NCBI GenBank assembly: GCA_902777005.1
Contig: CACYSB010000012.1
Location: forward strand, 1 to 64,000
Origin: an uncultured Bacteroidota bacterium
GTDB lineage: Bacteria > Bacteroidota > Bacteroidia > Bacteroidales > P3
Length of the DNA: 64,000 nt
Direction of reading: 5' to 3'
Below, in pieces: positions 53,553 to 61,125 of the stretch. How positions within the stretch are numbered: the stretch's first letter is position 1; every line of letters starts with the position of its first letter. The notes under the pieces are model-generated. The model made no database searches and had not been told where the DNA came from. It saw only the letters and a list, made by a program, of their open reading frames with translations. The position numbers and the translations under genes are program-made.

Positions 53553-53586
53553 ACCGTGGGGGTGTTTTATTGTTCGCCCCCACGGT
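53553..53586. other. Perfect 10-bp GC-rich hairpin between two minus-strand genes
   Basis: ACCGTGGGGG (53553-53562) pairs with CCCCCACGGT (53577-53586) around a 14-nt loop. It lies 44 bp beyond the stop of the repeat lipoprotein gene and upstream of the type IX cargo gene. There is no T-run on either side, so a terminator with Rho or an RNA-processing role are both possible. Confidence 0.6.
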
Positions 53587-53630
53587 TTAAATGTTGTTAA
53601 ATTTGCGACATACCTGTCACAAACAACTTT

Positions 53631-55112
53631 TTAATTCTCCGTCACATTTGCGCCATCCTCAATGGTTACAGTGCCGCAAGTGCTATCGGCATTACCCTTG
53701 CCGATGCTTTCTGTGGCCCCAGATCCGCCCTTTGTAGCGGTAACACTGGTAACGGTGTTTTTGATTGTAATATCGCCACATACATTATTTGCATTACTGC
53801 CTGTACCAATACCTGCCGCACCAGTGCCACCTGTGGCGTTAATGGTGCCACCTTCAATAACAATATTGCCACATTCAGCATATCCATTGCCACTAGGACC
53901 ACAACCTATGCCAGCAGAACTACCACCACCTGTTGCCGAAAGGCTGCCAGAGCCTTGTATTGTAAGAGTATTGCCACTTGCCACAAAGATGGCAGGTCTA
54001 CCATAAGCTGCAGTGACACTATTTGTTCCCTCAAGATTGATTTTAGAATCACCCTCAACCTTAACAGTTGTACTACTAAGTGTCAATCCTCTAAAAGTCA
54101 CAGTTGCGCCATCAGGAATGATACACACCATATTGTAGCCGCTTTTAGTTCCATATAGAGTATCTCCATCCTGAGCAGTAAATGGATATGTCGCTGTAGC
54201 CATATTAACCGAACGATAGGTCGGAGCCACTATTTCTGTCATATGTCCACCATTTTCAGTGAGTTTGAGGTCCACCATAGCGGTGAGCATCATATTACGA
54301 GCAAGCTGGGGAACAGCAGCATCAGGTCTGTAGTTGTATTGGTATCTTTTTGCATCACCATGGCAATAGACATCAATGGTAAAGTAGTCACTGCCACCAG
54401 TGGGGCGAATAGGCACTTGGATTTCCTTGTCGGATGAGCCTGCAGCTACCAAAAAGTCATCTGTCAACGTGAGCTTAACCTTACGGTTGCCTGAATATGA
54501 GCCAACCAAATTACCCAAGTTTTCTGCAGTCAAATCAATCGTAACACCAGAAGGGGTGCACAACTGGTAGTTTTCAGAAGTAATTGTGATGGAGTCGACA
54601 TACAGGTCACTGCCAAGACTGTTCTTCAGCTTGACATTGACGGCGGCGGTGAGGTGCTTGAACTTGATGGTTGTGGCACCGGCATCGGCCTTGCCTACCA
54701 TAGGCAGGGCAATCACCTGACGGCCACCGCTGACGGAGCACGTATATTCGGCCGGCAGTTTCACACGCGGATTATCTGTTGTCTGGTTCTCTGTGGCAAG
54801 ACCCGCCGGATAGTAGCCGCGGATAACGCCATCGCCGGTGAGGGCCGAGGCTATGTATGCATTGCCTTCCGACACCACAACGTCGCGGGTTTGCTTTGAG
54901 CCTGTTCCGACGTAGAAGTCTATCTGGTCGCCGTTGACCCACTGCACGGAGGTGCCGCTGACGGAGGTCTTGGCGTTGACGTCTGAGAAGTTCTCGGTAG
55001 AGAGCAGGATGGCATCGTCGGGGATACCGAGCATCTGGTTGCGGGTCTCGGGACGGCAACCGCTCATCACTAAAGCAGCAAATATGCTAACTGCAAATAT
55101 AATCTTTTTCAT
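53631..55112 (-). CDS. Lipoprotein with C-terminal Gly/Cys repeats
   Basis: 493 residues. Lipoprotein signal (VSIFAALVMSGC), then a fimbrillin-like opening (ENFSDVNAKTSVSGTSVQWV, GVIRGYYPAG) as in the Mfa-like/FimA-type lipoproteins of Bacteroidales. The last ~100 residues contain three imperfect repeats of about 30 residues with the pattern AGIGxG...CG.I.I..G (for example AECGNIVIEGGTINATGG), probably stacked beta-helix turns, each with one CG. Function unknown; surface attachment is plausible. ATG 55112 gives the signal. It follows the 65-aa gene by 19 bp and precedes the type IX cargo gene. Confidence 0.72.
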   Translation of the reverse strand: MKKIIFAVSIFAALVMSGCRPETRNQMLGIPDDAILLSTENFSDVNAKTSVSGTSVQWVNGDQIDFYVGTGSKQTRDVVVSEGNAYIASALTGDGVIRGYYPAGLATENQTTDNPRVKLPAEYTCSVSGGRQVIALPMVGKADAGATTIKFKHLTAAVNVKLKNSLGSDLYVDSITITSENYQLCTPSGVTIDLTAENLGNLVGSYSGNRKVKLTLTDDFLVAAGSSDKEIQVPIRPTGGSDYFTIDVYCHGDAKRYQYNYRPDAAVPQLARNMMLTAMVDLKLTENGGHMTEIVAPTYRSVNMATATYPFTAQDGDTLYGTKSGYNMVCIIPDGATVTFRGLTLSSTTVKVEGDSKINLEGTNSVTAAYGRPAIFVASGNTLTIQGSGSLSATGGGSSAGIGCGPSGNGYAECGNIVIEGGTINATGGTGAAGIGTGSNANNVCGDITIKNTVTSVTATKGGSGATESIGKGNADSTCGTVTIEDGANVTEN

Positions 55113-55131
55113 TTCTGGCTTCCTCCTATTA

Positions 55132-55329
55132 TTAGTTCCAATCATTGCCTCCCCAGAAGTAATGGTTGTCGTCATTACGCGATTCCAGGCTCTCGCTGCC
55201 TTCATCGCTTTCAAATGTCAGACCAAGGAAGCCATCGCGCACGGCTCCGCTGCCCAAGTACCCACGCTCGGCCTTGAAGGCCACCACGGTGAGTTCGGGG
55301 GTCATGTAGAGTTTCTTTTTCATTTCCAT
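55132..55329 (-). CDS. Small 65-residue protein, TPELTVV type
   Basis: 65 residues with no signal peptide. It opens KKKLYMTPELTVVAFKAERG, a pattern I recall from short Bacteroidales proteins encoded ahead of surface lipoproteins, and ends in an acidic/aromatic tail (NDDNHYFWGGNDWN). The tail is Asp/Ser/Asn-rich. No function is known to me; a chaperone-like leader peptide, modified peptide or regulatory peptide are all possible. It is the first gene after a promoter with a ~185-nt leader containing two hairpins. Confidence 0.65.
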   Translation of the reverse strand: MEMKKKLYMTPELTVVAFKAERGYLGSGAVRDGFLGLTFESDEGSESLESRNDDNHYFWGGNDWN

Positions 55330-55368
55330 TTTTTTTCGTATCGTTTATGTTTTATTATGACTAATGAC

Positions 55369-55403
55369 AAAAAAAACACCCGTCAGGCTGAGATGCACCT
55401 GAC
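55369..55403 (-). terminator. Possible leader terminator/attenuator before the 65-aa gene
   Basis: On the minus strand GTCAGG (55403-55398) pairs with CCTGAC (55387-55382), followed 5 nt later by eight T (55376-55369). The position, between promoter and gene, fits an attenuator. The short stem and the gap make it a weak terminator. Confidence 0.4.
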
Positions 55404-55437
55404 AGTATTGTTAAAATTCCCTAAACAACGACGGGAC

Positions 55438-55462
55438 ATTACCGCTCGAAACAAGCGGTAAT
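55438..55462 (-). other. Leader hairpin, 9-bp perfect stem
   Basis: ATTACCGCT (55438-55446) and AGCGGTAAT (55454-55462) pair around a 7-nt loop in the untranslated leader of the 65-aa gene. A run of eight C follows on the plus strand at about 55485-55492. Confidence 0.5.
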
Positions 55463-55524
55463 AATCTAAAACACAGGGAGTTACCCCCCCCATTCGATTA
55501 ATCAAAACGCTGTAATTCACGTTG

Positions 55525-55532
55525 CAAAAATA
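55525..55532 (-). promoter_or_regulatory. -7 promoter element for the 65-aa gene unit
   Basis: Minus-strand TATTTTTG, an exact TAnnTTTG match, about 195 bp before the start codon. No TTTG at -33. Confidence 0.55.
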
Positions 55533-55649
55533 TAACAATTACATCACATGGGCCGTTTTTTAAACGTTAAATATCGTTAATTAACATTTGGCTTCCTGGG
55601 GGCCACAAGCGACACATTCAGACACGAATAGAGTCACGCGGTCATTCGA

Positions 55650-55814
55650 CGCCGAAGCAAGTGCGCAGCCGGTACGGAGCCGCTCCGTATCCGCTCCGAC
55701 TGTTCACCGGTTGTTTAACGGTTTTCGGTCAGAGAGGGTACGGAGCGGATACGCTGGGGCTGCGAAGGGCCTATTGAAGACCTATTGAAGGCCTTTTGAA
55801 GGCCTATTGACAGG
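55650..55814. repeat. 11-bp phased array F
   Basis: Fifteen contiguous 11-bp units. The first eleven have CG (ten) or CA (one) at positions 4-5; the last four are of the CTATTGAAGGC subfamily, continuing in the same 11-bp phase. It ends 10 bp from the M3 peptidase stop and lies upstream of the 65-aa gene promoter. No other feature is seen in 55533-55649. Confidence 0.87.
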
Positions 55815-55824
55815 CCTTGGATGA

Positions 55825-57846
55825 TCAGAGCATGCCCTTGCGCTTGAGCAAGGCCTTGGGGCTGGGGTCTTTGCCGCGGAACTGGCGGTAGAGGTCCATG
55901 GGCTCGACGGTGTTGCCGCTCTCGAGGAGGTGGCGGAACTTGGCTGCCAGCTCGGGGTTGAAGAGGTCGCCGCTCTCGGCGAAGGCCTCGAAGGCGTCGG
56001 CGTCGAGGATGGCGGTCCAGGTATAGCTGTAGTAGCCGGCGTCATAGCCGGTGGTGAATACGTGCTGGAAGTAGGGGCTGCGGTAGCGGCTGATGATTTC
56101 GGGTATGAGGCCTATCTTGTCCATGGCTTCCTCTTCGAACTGCAGCGGGTCGATGTACTGCTGCTCGCGGATGGTGTAGTAGTCCATGTCGAGCAGTGAG
56201 GCGGCGAGGAGTTCGGTGGTGGCGAAGCCCTGGCCGTAGGTCTGCGCGGCGGCGATCTTCTTGATGAGTTCGTCGGGGATGGGGGCGCCGGTCTGGTAGT
56301 GGTGGGCGTAGAGCTTCATCACCTGCGGGTGGCGGCACCAGTTCTCCATGACCTGCGAGGGCAGCTCGACGAAGTCGCGGGGCACGTTGGTGCCGGCCAG
56401 CGAAGGATAGGTGCACTTGCTGAGGAGGCCGTGGAGGGCGTGGCCGAACTCGTGGAAGAGGGTCTCGCTCTCGTCGAAGTTAAGGAGCGACGGCTTGTCG
56501 GCCGTGGGTTTGGTGAAGTTGCAGACGACCTGGATGATAGGTATGACATTCTCACCCTCGATGGTGCGCTTCTGGCCGCGGAACTCGGTCATCCAGGCGC
56601 CGCTGCGCTTGCTGGCGCGGGGGTGGAAGTCCATGTAGAGGATGCCGATGACGTTGTCACCGTCCTTGACCTCGAAGGTGCGAGCCTCGGGGTTGTAGGT
56701 CGGCAGGTCGGTGCGCTCGTTGAAGGTGAGGCCGTAGAGGCGGTTGGCCACCATGAAGGCGCCTTCGCGGACGCTGTCGAGGGCGAAATAGGGGCGCACG
56801 AGGCTGTCCTCGAGGGCGTATTTCTCGATGCGATACTTCTCGGCATAGTAGCGCCAGTCCCAAGGCTGCAGCTTGGCGCCGGGCTCGTCTTTCTCGAGCA
56901 TGCGCTGATAGATGTCGCGCTCGGCTTTGGCCACCTTGAGGGCGGGTGTCCAGATGTCGAGGAGGCATTTGTACACGTTGGCGGGGTTCTTGGCCAGGCA
57001 GTCGTCGAGCACATAGTCGGCATGGGTGGGGAAGCCGAGGATGTTGGCGCGCTCGCGGCGCTTGTTGACCATCTCCTCGATGATGGCGGTGTTGTCGTAC
57101 TCGCCATCCTTGCAGCGGTCGGTGAAGGCGTGCCACACCTCCTCGCGCAGGGCGCGGTCGGGGCAAGTCATCATGAACGGCTCCCAAGTGGGCATGTCGA
57201 GGGTCACCTTGCTGCCGTCGGGAAGCTCCTTGCTGTAGGCGTTGGTGGCTTTGAGCACGTTCTGTGCGAAGCGCATGGAGAGATTGGCGATATCCTCGTT
57301 GAGCTGGCGGAAGTGCTCCTGATACTCCTCAGGCACGTTGGCGCCAGCGCGGACGAAGCCCTTGTAGGTCTCCTCGAGCAGACGGCGCTGCTCGGGGTTG
57401 AGACCGAGGCTGTCGCGCTGCTCATAGACGGCCTTGATGCGGGCGAAGAGCTTGGCGTTGAGGGCGATGTCGTCGCCGTGGGCGGAGAGCAGAGGCGTCA
57501 CCTCCTCCTCGATAGCATCCATCTCGGGGCTGTTCTCGCAGGAAGAGAGGTTGAAGAACACGCTGCTGACCTCGCTCAGGAGCTGACCGCTGTACTCATA
57601 GGCGAGGATAGTGTTCTCGAAGGTAGGCTCTTCGGGGTTGTTGACGATGGCGTCGATTTCGGCTTTCTGGCGTTCCATACCCTCGACGAAGGCAGGCATG
57701 TAGTGTTCGGTCTTGATGCGGCCGAAGTCGGGGATTTCGTAAGGCGTGTTCCACGCCGAGAAGAAGGGATTGTCCATCTCTTTTTTGTTTTTGCAGCCGG
57801 CAAGCAGCAAGAGGGCTGCGGCGGCCATGATTAGTGTACGTTTCAT
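55825..57846 (-). CDS. M3 family metallopeptidase (dipeptidyl carboxypeptidase type), lipoprotein
   Basis: 673 residues, lipoprotein signal (AAAALLLLAGC). Zinc site LFHEFGHALHGLLS (HEFGH at about residue 465) and the downstream Glu region mark the M3 thimet/Dcp family; ENWCRHPQVMKLYAHHYQTG and ATTELLAASLLDMDYY support the Dcp branch. It removes C-terminal dipeptides or trims short peptides, here probably in the periplasm. 62 bp after the thioredoxin-like gene; a nonamer array lies in that gap. Confidence 0.9.
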   Translation of the reverse strand: MKRTLIMAAAALLLLAGCKNKKEMDNPFFSAWNTPYEIPDFGRIKTEHYMPAFVEGMERQKAEIDAIVNNPEEPTFENTILAYEYSGQLLSEVSSVFFNLSSCENSPEMDAIEEEVTPLLSAHGDDIALNAKLFARIKAVYEQRDSLGLNPEQRRLLEETYKGFVRAGANVPEEYQEHFRQLNEDIANLSMRFAQNVLKATNAYSKELPDGSKVTLDMPTWEPFMMTCPDRALREEVWHAFTDRCKDGEYDNTAIIEEMVNKRRERANILGFPTHADYVLDDCLAKNPANVYKCLLDIWTPALKVAKAERDIYQRMLEKDEPGAKLQPWDWRYYAEKYRIEKYALEDSLVRPYFALDSVREGAFMVANRLYGLTFNERTDLPTYNPEARTFEVKDGDNVIGILYMDFHPRASKRSGAWMTEFRGQKRTIEGENVIPIIQVVCNFTKPTADKPSLLNFDESETLFHEFGHALHGLLSKCTYPSLAGTNVPRDFVELPSQVMENWCRHPQVMKLYAHHYQTGAPIPDELIKKIAAAQTYGQGFATTELLAASLLDMDYYTIREQQYIDPLQFEEEAMDKIGLIPEIISRYRSPYFQHVFTTGYDAGYYSYTWTAILDADAFEAFAESGDLFNPELAAKFRHLLESGNTVEPMDLYRQFRGKDPSPKALLKRKGML

Positions 57847-57876
57847 ATTGGGGTGATTTTTTTTTGTTTATTTCAT

Positions 57877-57912
57877 GGGAATTATGGGAGCGATGGGAGT
57901 GATGGGAACTAT
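57877..57912. repeat. Nonamer array GGGAATTAT type
   Basis: Four 9-bp units with GGG at a fixed place, running over the last codons of the thioredoxin-like gene into the gap before the M3 gene. Same ATGGGNNTN pattern as in the Omp28-like signal peptide (11886-11921). Confidence 0.65.
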
Positions 57913-59306
57913 AGGTTCTGGAGGATTTTGCGTAGGAGGTCGGCGTTGAGCTTCTTGGCGAGGAAGCGGTGCTCCTTGTTGCCGATGAGGTAAATCTGCG
58001 GGGTGGTCTCTATGTCGTAGACCTCGCGCCAGTCGACGTTGGCTTCGCCGCCGTTGAGGTTGATCCAGCGCGGGTTGGTCATGTGGTGCTCGGCAAGAAA
58101 CTTTTTCCACTTGTCCGTGGTGTGTTCGTCGGGCTCGGTAAGGATAGCGAAAGCTGTGATATCCAGCGAGTCGGCCATCTGATTAAAGACATCATAGACG
58201 TCGGGTATGACCTCGCGGCAGTGACCGCAGGTGGGGCTCCAGAAGAGGAGCAGCGTGTACTTGCCGGGCATATGGTGCAGCGAGTAGGCGCGGCGCATGG
58301 TGTCGAAGAGGATGAGCTCGGGTGCTTCGTGGCCCACGAGGAGGCGTTCCCACTTGTTGGCGCGTTCCACGTTCATGTCGATGGCCGATGGGGAGAGCCA
58401 AGTCACCTTGCCGGTGGTGAAGTAGCGCTGGACGAGGTGCACATAGACCTCGTCATAGACCATGATATTGCTCTGGAGGTACTTCTCGGTGAGGGTGTTG
58501 ATGAGCCACTGGTAGACCTGCGGGGCGGGTTCGGCGCGGTCGATGATGGCGTCGAGCAGGGGGCAAATCTCCTCGGGTGGCATGCCACGCATGTACTTGT
58601 CGGTGTAGTCGGAGAAGCGGCGGTAGAATATCTCCTTGGGGGTGCGGATGATGAAGTCGTCGTCAAGTGGGATGTAGTCGAAGTAGTGGGCCATGAGGTA
58701 GTCGTAGCGCTGGCGCTGGGTGAGCTGAGTGCCGTCGGGCTGGTACTGCGGCACCTGGTCTTCCACCGACGTGGTGGCGCGCATCATCCTGGATATCATC
58801 GCCTCTGGGTGCTCGCTGATGATGGCGTCGCGGAGGCTGTCCATGCGCTTTATCATGCCGTTGCGGTATTCGATGAAGGCGGCGGAGTCGAGGGTGCCGT
58901 GGGCGTCGACCATCTCGTGGTAGAGACGGTCGGAGGCGCGCTGGTAGTTGAAGAAGACCTCGTTCTGCGGCGAGCCCTTGACGCGCATGTTGGTGGTCCA
59001 GTTGCGGTTGTCGGTCTGCAGGGTGAAGGTGGGCTTCTCGTGGTAGATGACGAAGTCGACAAAGCGGTCGCTGTTGTTGGTGAAGAAATAGAGACCTGGG
59101 TAGAGCTCCTTGTCACCCTTGAAGACGAACTTGCCTCGGCCGTTGTTGTAGGCGGTGTCTACCACATAGCGTTCCTGTGCCAGGTAGTATCCGAGGAGGA
59201 TGGCGCTGTCGGTGCAGCCGTCGACCTGGAGTGTGAGCTTGTAGCCTGGCTTGGCAGCTGCCAAGAGCGGCAGCAAGAAGAGGGATATGATGATTATGCG
59301 TTTCAT
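57909..59306 (-). CDS. TlpA-like thioredoxin-domain protein (DUF4369/DUF5106 type)
   Basis: 465 residues, signal peptide ending LAAAKPG. N-terminal beta domain as in DUF4369 (LTLQVDGCTDSAILLGYYLA, GKFVFKGDKELYPGLYFF), a helical DUF5106-like middle, and a thioredoxin domain with LLLFWSPTCGHCREVIPDVY (CxxC near residue 360) and cis-Pro in ETTPQIYLIG. Likely a periplasmic thiol:disulfide reductant. 12 bp downstream of mnmE. Confidence 0.85.
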   Translation of the reverse strand: MKRIIIISLFLLPLLAAAKPGYKLTLQVDGCTDSAILLGYYLAQERYVVDTAYNNGRGKFVFKGDKELYPGLYFFTNNSDRFVDFVIYHEKPTFTLQTDNRNWTTNMRVKGSPQNEVFFNYQRASDRLYHEMVDAHGTLDSAAFIEYRNGMIKRMDSLRDAIISEHPEAMISRMMRATTSVEDQVPQYQPDGTQLTQRQRYDYLMAHYFDYIPLDDDFIIRTPKEIFYRRFSDYTDKYMRGMPPEEICPLLDAIIDRAEPAPQVYQWLINTLTEKYLQSNIMVYDEVYVHLVQRYFTTGKVTWLSPSAIDMNVERANKWERLLVGHEAPELILFDTMRRAYSLHHMPGKYTLLLFWSPTCGHCREVIPDVYDVFNQMADSLDITAFAILTEPDEHTTDKWKKFLAEHHMTNPRWINLNGGEANVDWREVYDIETTPQIYLIGNKEHRFLAKKLNADLLRKILQNL

Positions 59307-59318
59307 GGTTACGATGCT

Positions 59319-60635
59319 TTATTTACCGATGCAGAAGCGGGAGAATATGTTATCGAGGATATCGTTGGAGACCACCTCGCCGGTGATGGTGCCGAGGTGG
59401 TAGAGGGCGTCGCGAAGGTCGACAGCGAGGAGGTCGGCCGTTAGGCCTGCGTCGAGGCCTTCGGCAGCATGGGTCACCGCCTGCAGGACCTGCTGGAGGG
59501 CGGCATGGTGGCGGCTATTGCTGAGGAGTACCTCCTGAGCAGCCTGTGGCTCCACCGCAGCAAGCATAGCCTGCTTGAGGGCGTCGATGCCGTCGCCGGT
59601 CTTTGAGGAGATGCTGACTGATGAATGACGGGTGATGAGTGATGAGTGTTGTGGTAAGTCGGACTTGTTGAGGACAACAATAACATTCTTGCCGGAGAGG
59701 TCGAGGTCGGGGTCCTGCCAGGGCGTGGTGGCGTCGTGGACGAGGAGTACAATCTGGGCATCGGCGACGGCCTTGAGACTGCGTTCTATGCCGAGGGCCT
59801 CGACGGTGTCGGTGCTATGGCGCAGACCGGCGGTGTCGATGAAGCGGAAAGTGAGGCTGCCGATGGTTATGGACTCCTCGACGGTGTCGCGTGTGGTGCC
59901 GGGTATGTCGCTCACGATGGCGCGCTCGTCGCCGAGGAGTGCGTTGAGGAGCGACGACTTGCCGGCGTTGGGTTTGCCGACGATAGCCACGGGGATGCCG
60001 CGCTTGAGGGCGTTGCCCATCTTGAAAGAAGCGATGAGGGATGAGAGTTGTGAACTGAGCGTTGAGAGCAGCTGGCGCAGCTGTGTGCGGTCGGCGAACT
60101 CCACATCCTCCTGACTGAAGTCGAGCTCAAGCTCCATAAGGCTGGTGAGGTCGAGCAACTGCTGCCTCAGCCCCTTGAGCTTCTGGGCGTAGCCGCCACG
60201 CAGCTGGCTGACGGCGAGGCGGTGCTGCGCCGGAGTGGCGGCGTCGATGAGGTCGGCCACCGCCTCAGCCTGCGAGAGGTTGAGGCGCCCGTTGCGGAAC
60301 GCCCGCATGGTGAACTCTCCCGGCTCGGCCAAGCGCGCGCCGTTGGTCACGAGGGCCTCCAACATGGCCTGCTGTATGTAGAGCGAGCCGTGGCACGAGA
60401 GCTCCACGATGGCCTCGCCGGTGTAGCCCTTGGGGTAGTAGATGGCAACGACGTCGTCAAGGTCGTCAAAGCGGCAGTAGGTGGCGTGCCTTGCGTTAAG
60501 AGTTAAGTGTTGAGAGTCAAGAGTCAGGTGGCGCGAAGCAATGGGCAGCGCGTCGGGACCGCTGAGGCGCACCACGGCGATGCCGCCGACACCGGCGGGG
60601 GTAGAGATTGCCACAATCGTATCAGACAGCGTCAT
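59319..60635 (-). CDS. mnmE: tRNA uridine-5-carboxymethylaminomethyl GTPase MnmE
   Basis: 438 residues, in the usual size range. N-terminal folate-binding domain (DTIVAISTPAGVGGIAVVRL), helical domain, G domain with GKPNAGKSSLLNALLGDERA (about residue 222), DIPGTTRD, DTAGLR, NKSD, and the C-terminal FCIGK whose Cys is essential. With MnmG it modifies wobble uridine 34. Odd feature: three heptanucleotide repeat arrays are in frame, giving seven-residue peptide repeats, HLTLDSQ-HLTLNAR near residue 36 and HSSLITR-HSSVSIS near 328, plus a helical-domain copy near 190. All catalytic motifs are intact. Overlaps the upstream membrane gene by 14 bp. Confidence 0.93.
   Translation of the reverse strand: MTLSDTIVAISTPAGVGGIAVVRLSGPDALPIASRHLTLDSQHLTLNARHATYCRFDDLDDVVAIYYPKGYTGEAIVELSCHGSLYIQQAMLEALVTNGARLAEPGEFTMRAFRNGRLNLSQAEAVADLIDAATPAQHRLAVSQLRGGYAQKLKGLRQQLLDLTSLMELELDFSQEDVEFADRTQLRQLLSTLSSQLSSLIASFKMGNALKRGIPVAIVGKPNAGKSSLLNALLGDERAIVSDIPGTTRDTVEESITIGSLTFRFIDTAGLRHSTDTVEALGIERSLKAVADAQIVLLVHDATTPWQDPDLDLSGKNVIVVLNKSDLPQHSSLITRHSSVSISSKTGDGIDALKQAMLAAVEPQAAQEVLLSNSRHHAALQQVLQAVTHAAEGLDAGLTADLLAVDLRDALYHLGTITGEVVSNDILDNIFSRFCIGK
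59619..59653. repeat. Heptamer array in mnmE, G-domain loop
   Basis: Five 7-bp units of TGATGAG type; encodes HSSLITR-HSSVS on the minus strand, between the NKSD and SSKTG motifs. Confidence 0.7.
60033..60067. repeat. Heptamer array in mnmE, helical domain
   Basis: Five degenerate 7-bp units (GATGAGG, GATGAGA, GTTGTGA and others); encodes LSTLSSQ-LSSLIAS on the minus strand. Confidence 0.55.
60495..60529. repeat. Heptamer array in mnmE, N-terminal domain
   Basis: Five 7-bp units of GTTAAGA type; encodes HLTLDSQ-HLTLNA on the minus strand, in a loop where E. coli MnmE has unrelated sequence. Confidence 0.7.
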
Positions 60636-61125
60636 TGTCGTCCTTTGTGTCCGGTATATAACGGTCGCCGAAGAGGCTCTTCATCTCCTCGTCGGAGAGG
60701 CCCAGCTCCACCTTCATGCGGTAGATGTTGGGATAGGCCAGGAAGAGCATCAGCGTGGCCACCATGGCAAGCATGAGCAGCACGTTCTGTGCCGAGAGCA
60801 CCATGAAGACGCATATAAGCGTCACCACCGCAAACATGGAGAGGTAAAGCGAGCGGATGTGCTGTGCATAGCCGCTTAGCTTGGCCTCCAGCGTGTCGGC
60901 CTGCCGGAGTGCCGGTATCTGCTTGCGGATGACCAGCAGCGCCATGCTCATGGCCAGCACCGCCAGCACGCTGCCGGCGACGAGCATCCAGCGTACCGTG
61001 TGCTGCGACGCATAGAAGCGCCACGGGCTCACCAGCTGGAAGAAAGCGGCGACGATGACGACGCCCACCGAACCCCAGAGGCCGATGTTGGCCGACCGCC
61101 GTATTGTCTGTGTGTATTTGTTCAT
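60622..61125 (-). CDS. Membrane protein, unknown
   Basis: 167 residues with four predicted membrane helices in two pairs (about 15-35, 45-65, 95-115, 118-135) and a cytoplasmic tail rich in Asp/Lys (FGDRYIPDTKDDNDAV). No family recognised. Start overlaps the uvrA stop (ATGA, 61122-61125); the stop overlaps mnmE by 14 bp, so it is translated as part of the uvrA-mnmE unit. Confidence 0.75.
   Translation of the reverse strand: MNKYTQTIRRSANIGLWGSVGVVIVAAFFQLVSPWRFYASQHTVRWMLVAGSVLAVLAMSMALLVIRKQIPALRQADTLEAKLSGYAQHIRSLYLSMFAVVTLICVFMVLSAQNVLLMLAMVATLMLFLAYPNIYRMKVELGLSDEEMKSLFGDRYIPDTKDDNDAV

Noticed and set aside
55650..55814. Arrays considered as insertion-sequence remnants or MITEs
   Set aside because: No terminal inverted repeats shared by all copies, no target-site duplication visible and no transposase; a mobile origin cannot be excluded but is not supported.
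56299..57834. Long plus-strand open frame opposite the M3 peptidase; similar frames opposite rocD, uvrA, mnmE and the reductase gene
   Set aside because: All are antisense to recognised genes and lack start context, motifs or a plausible operon.
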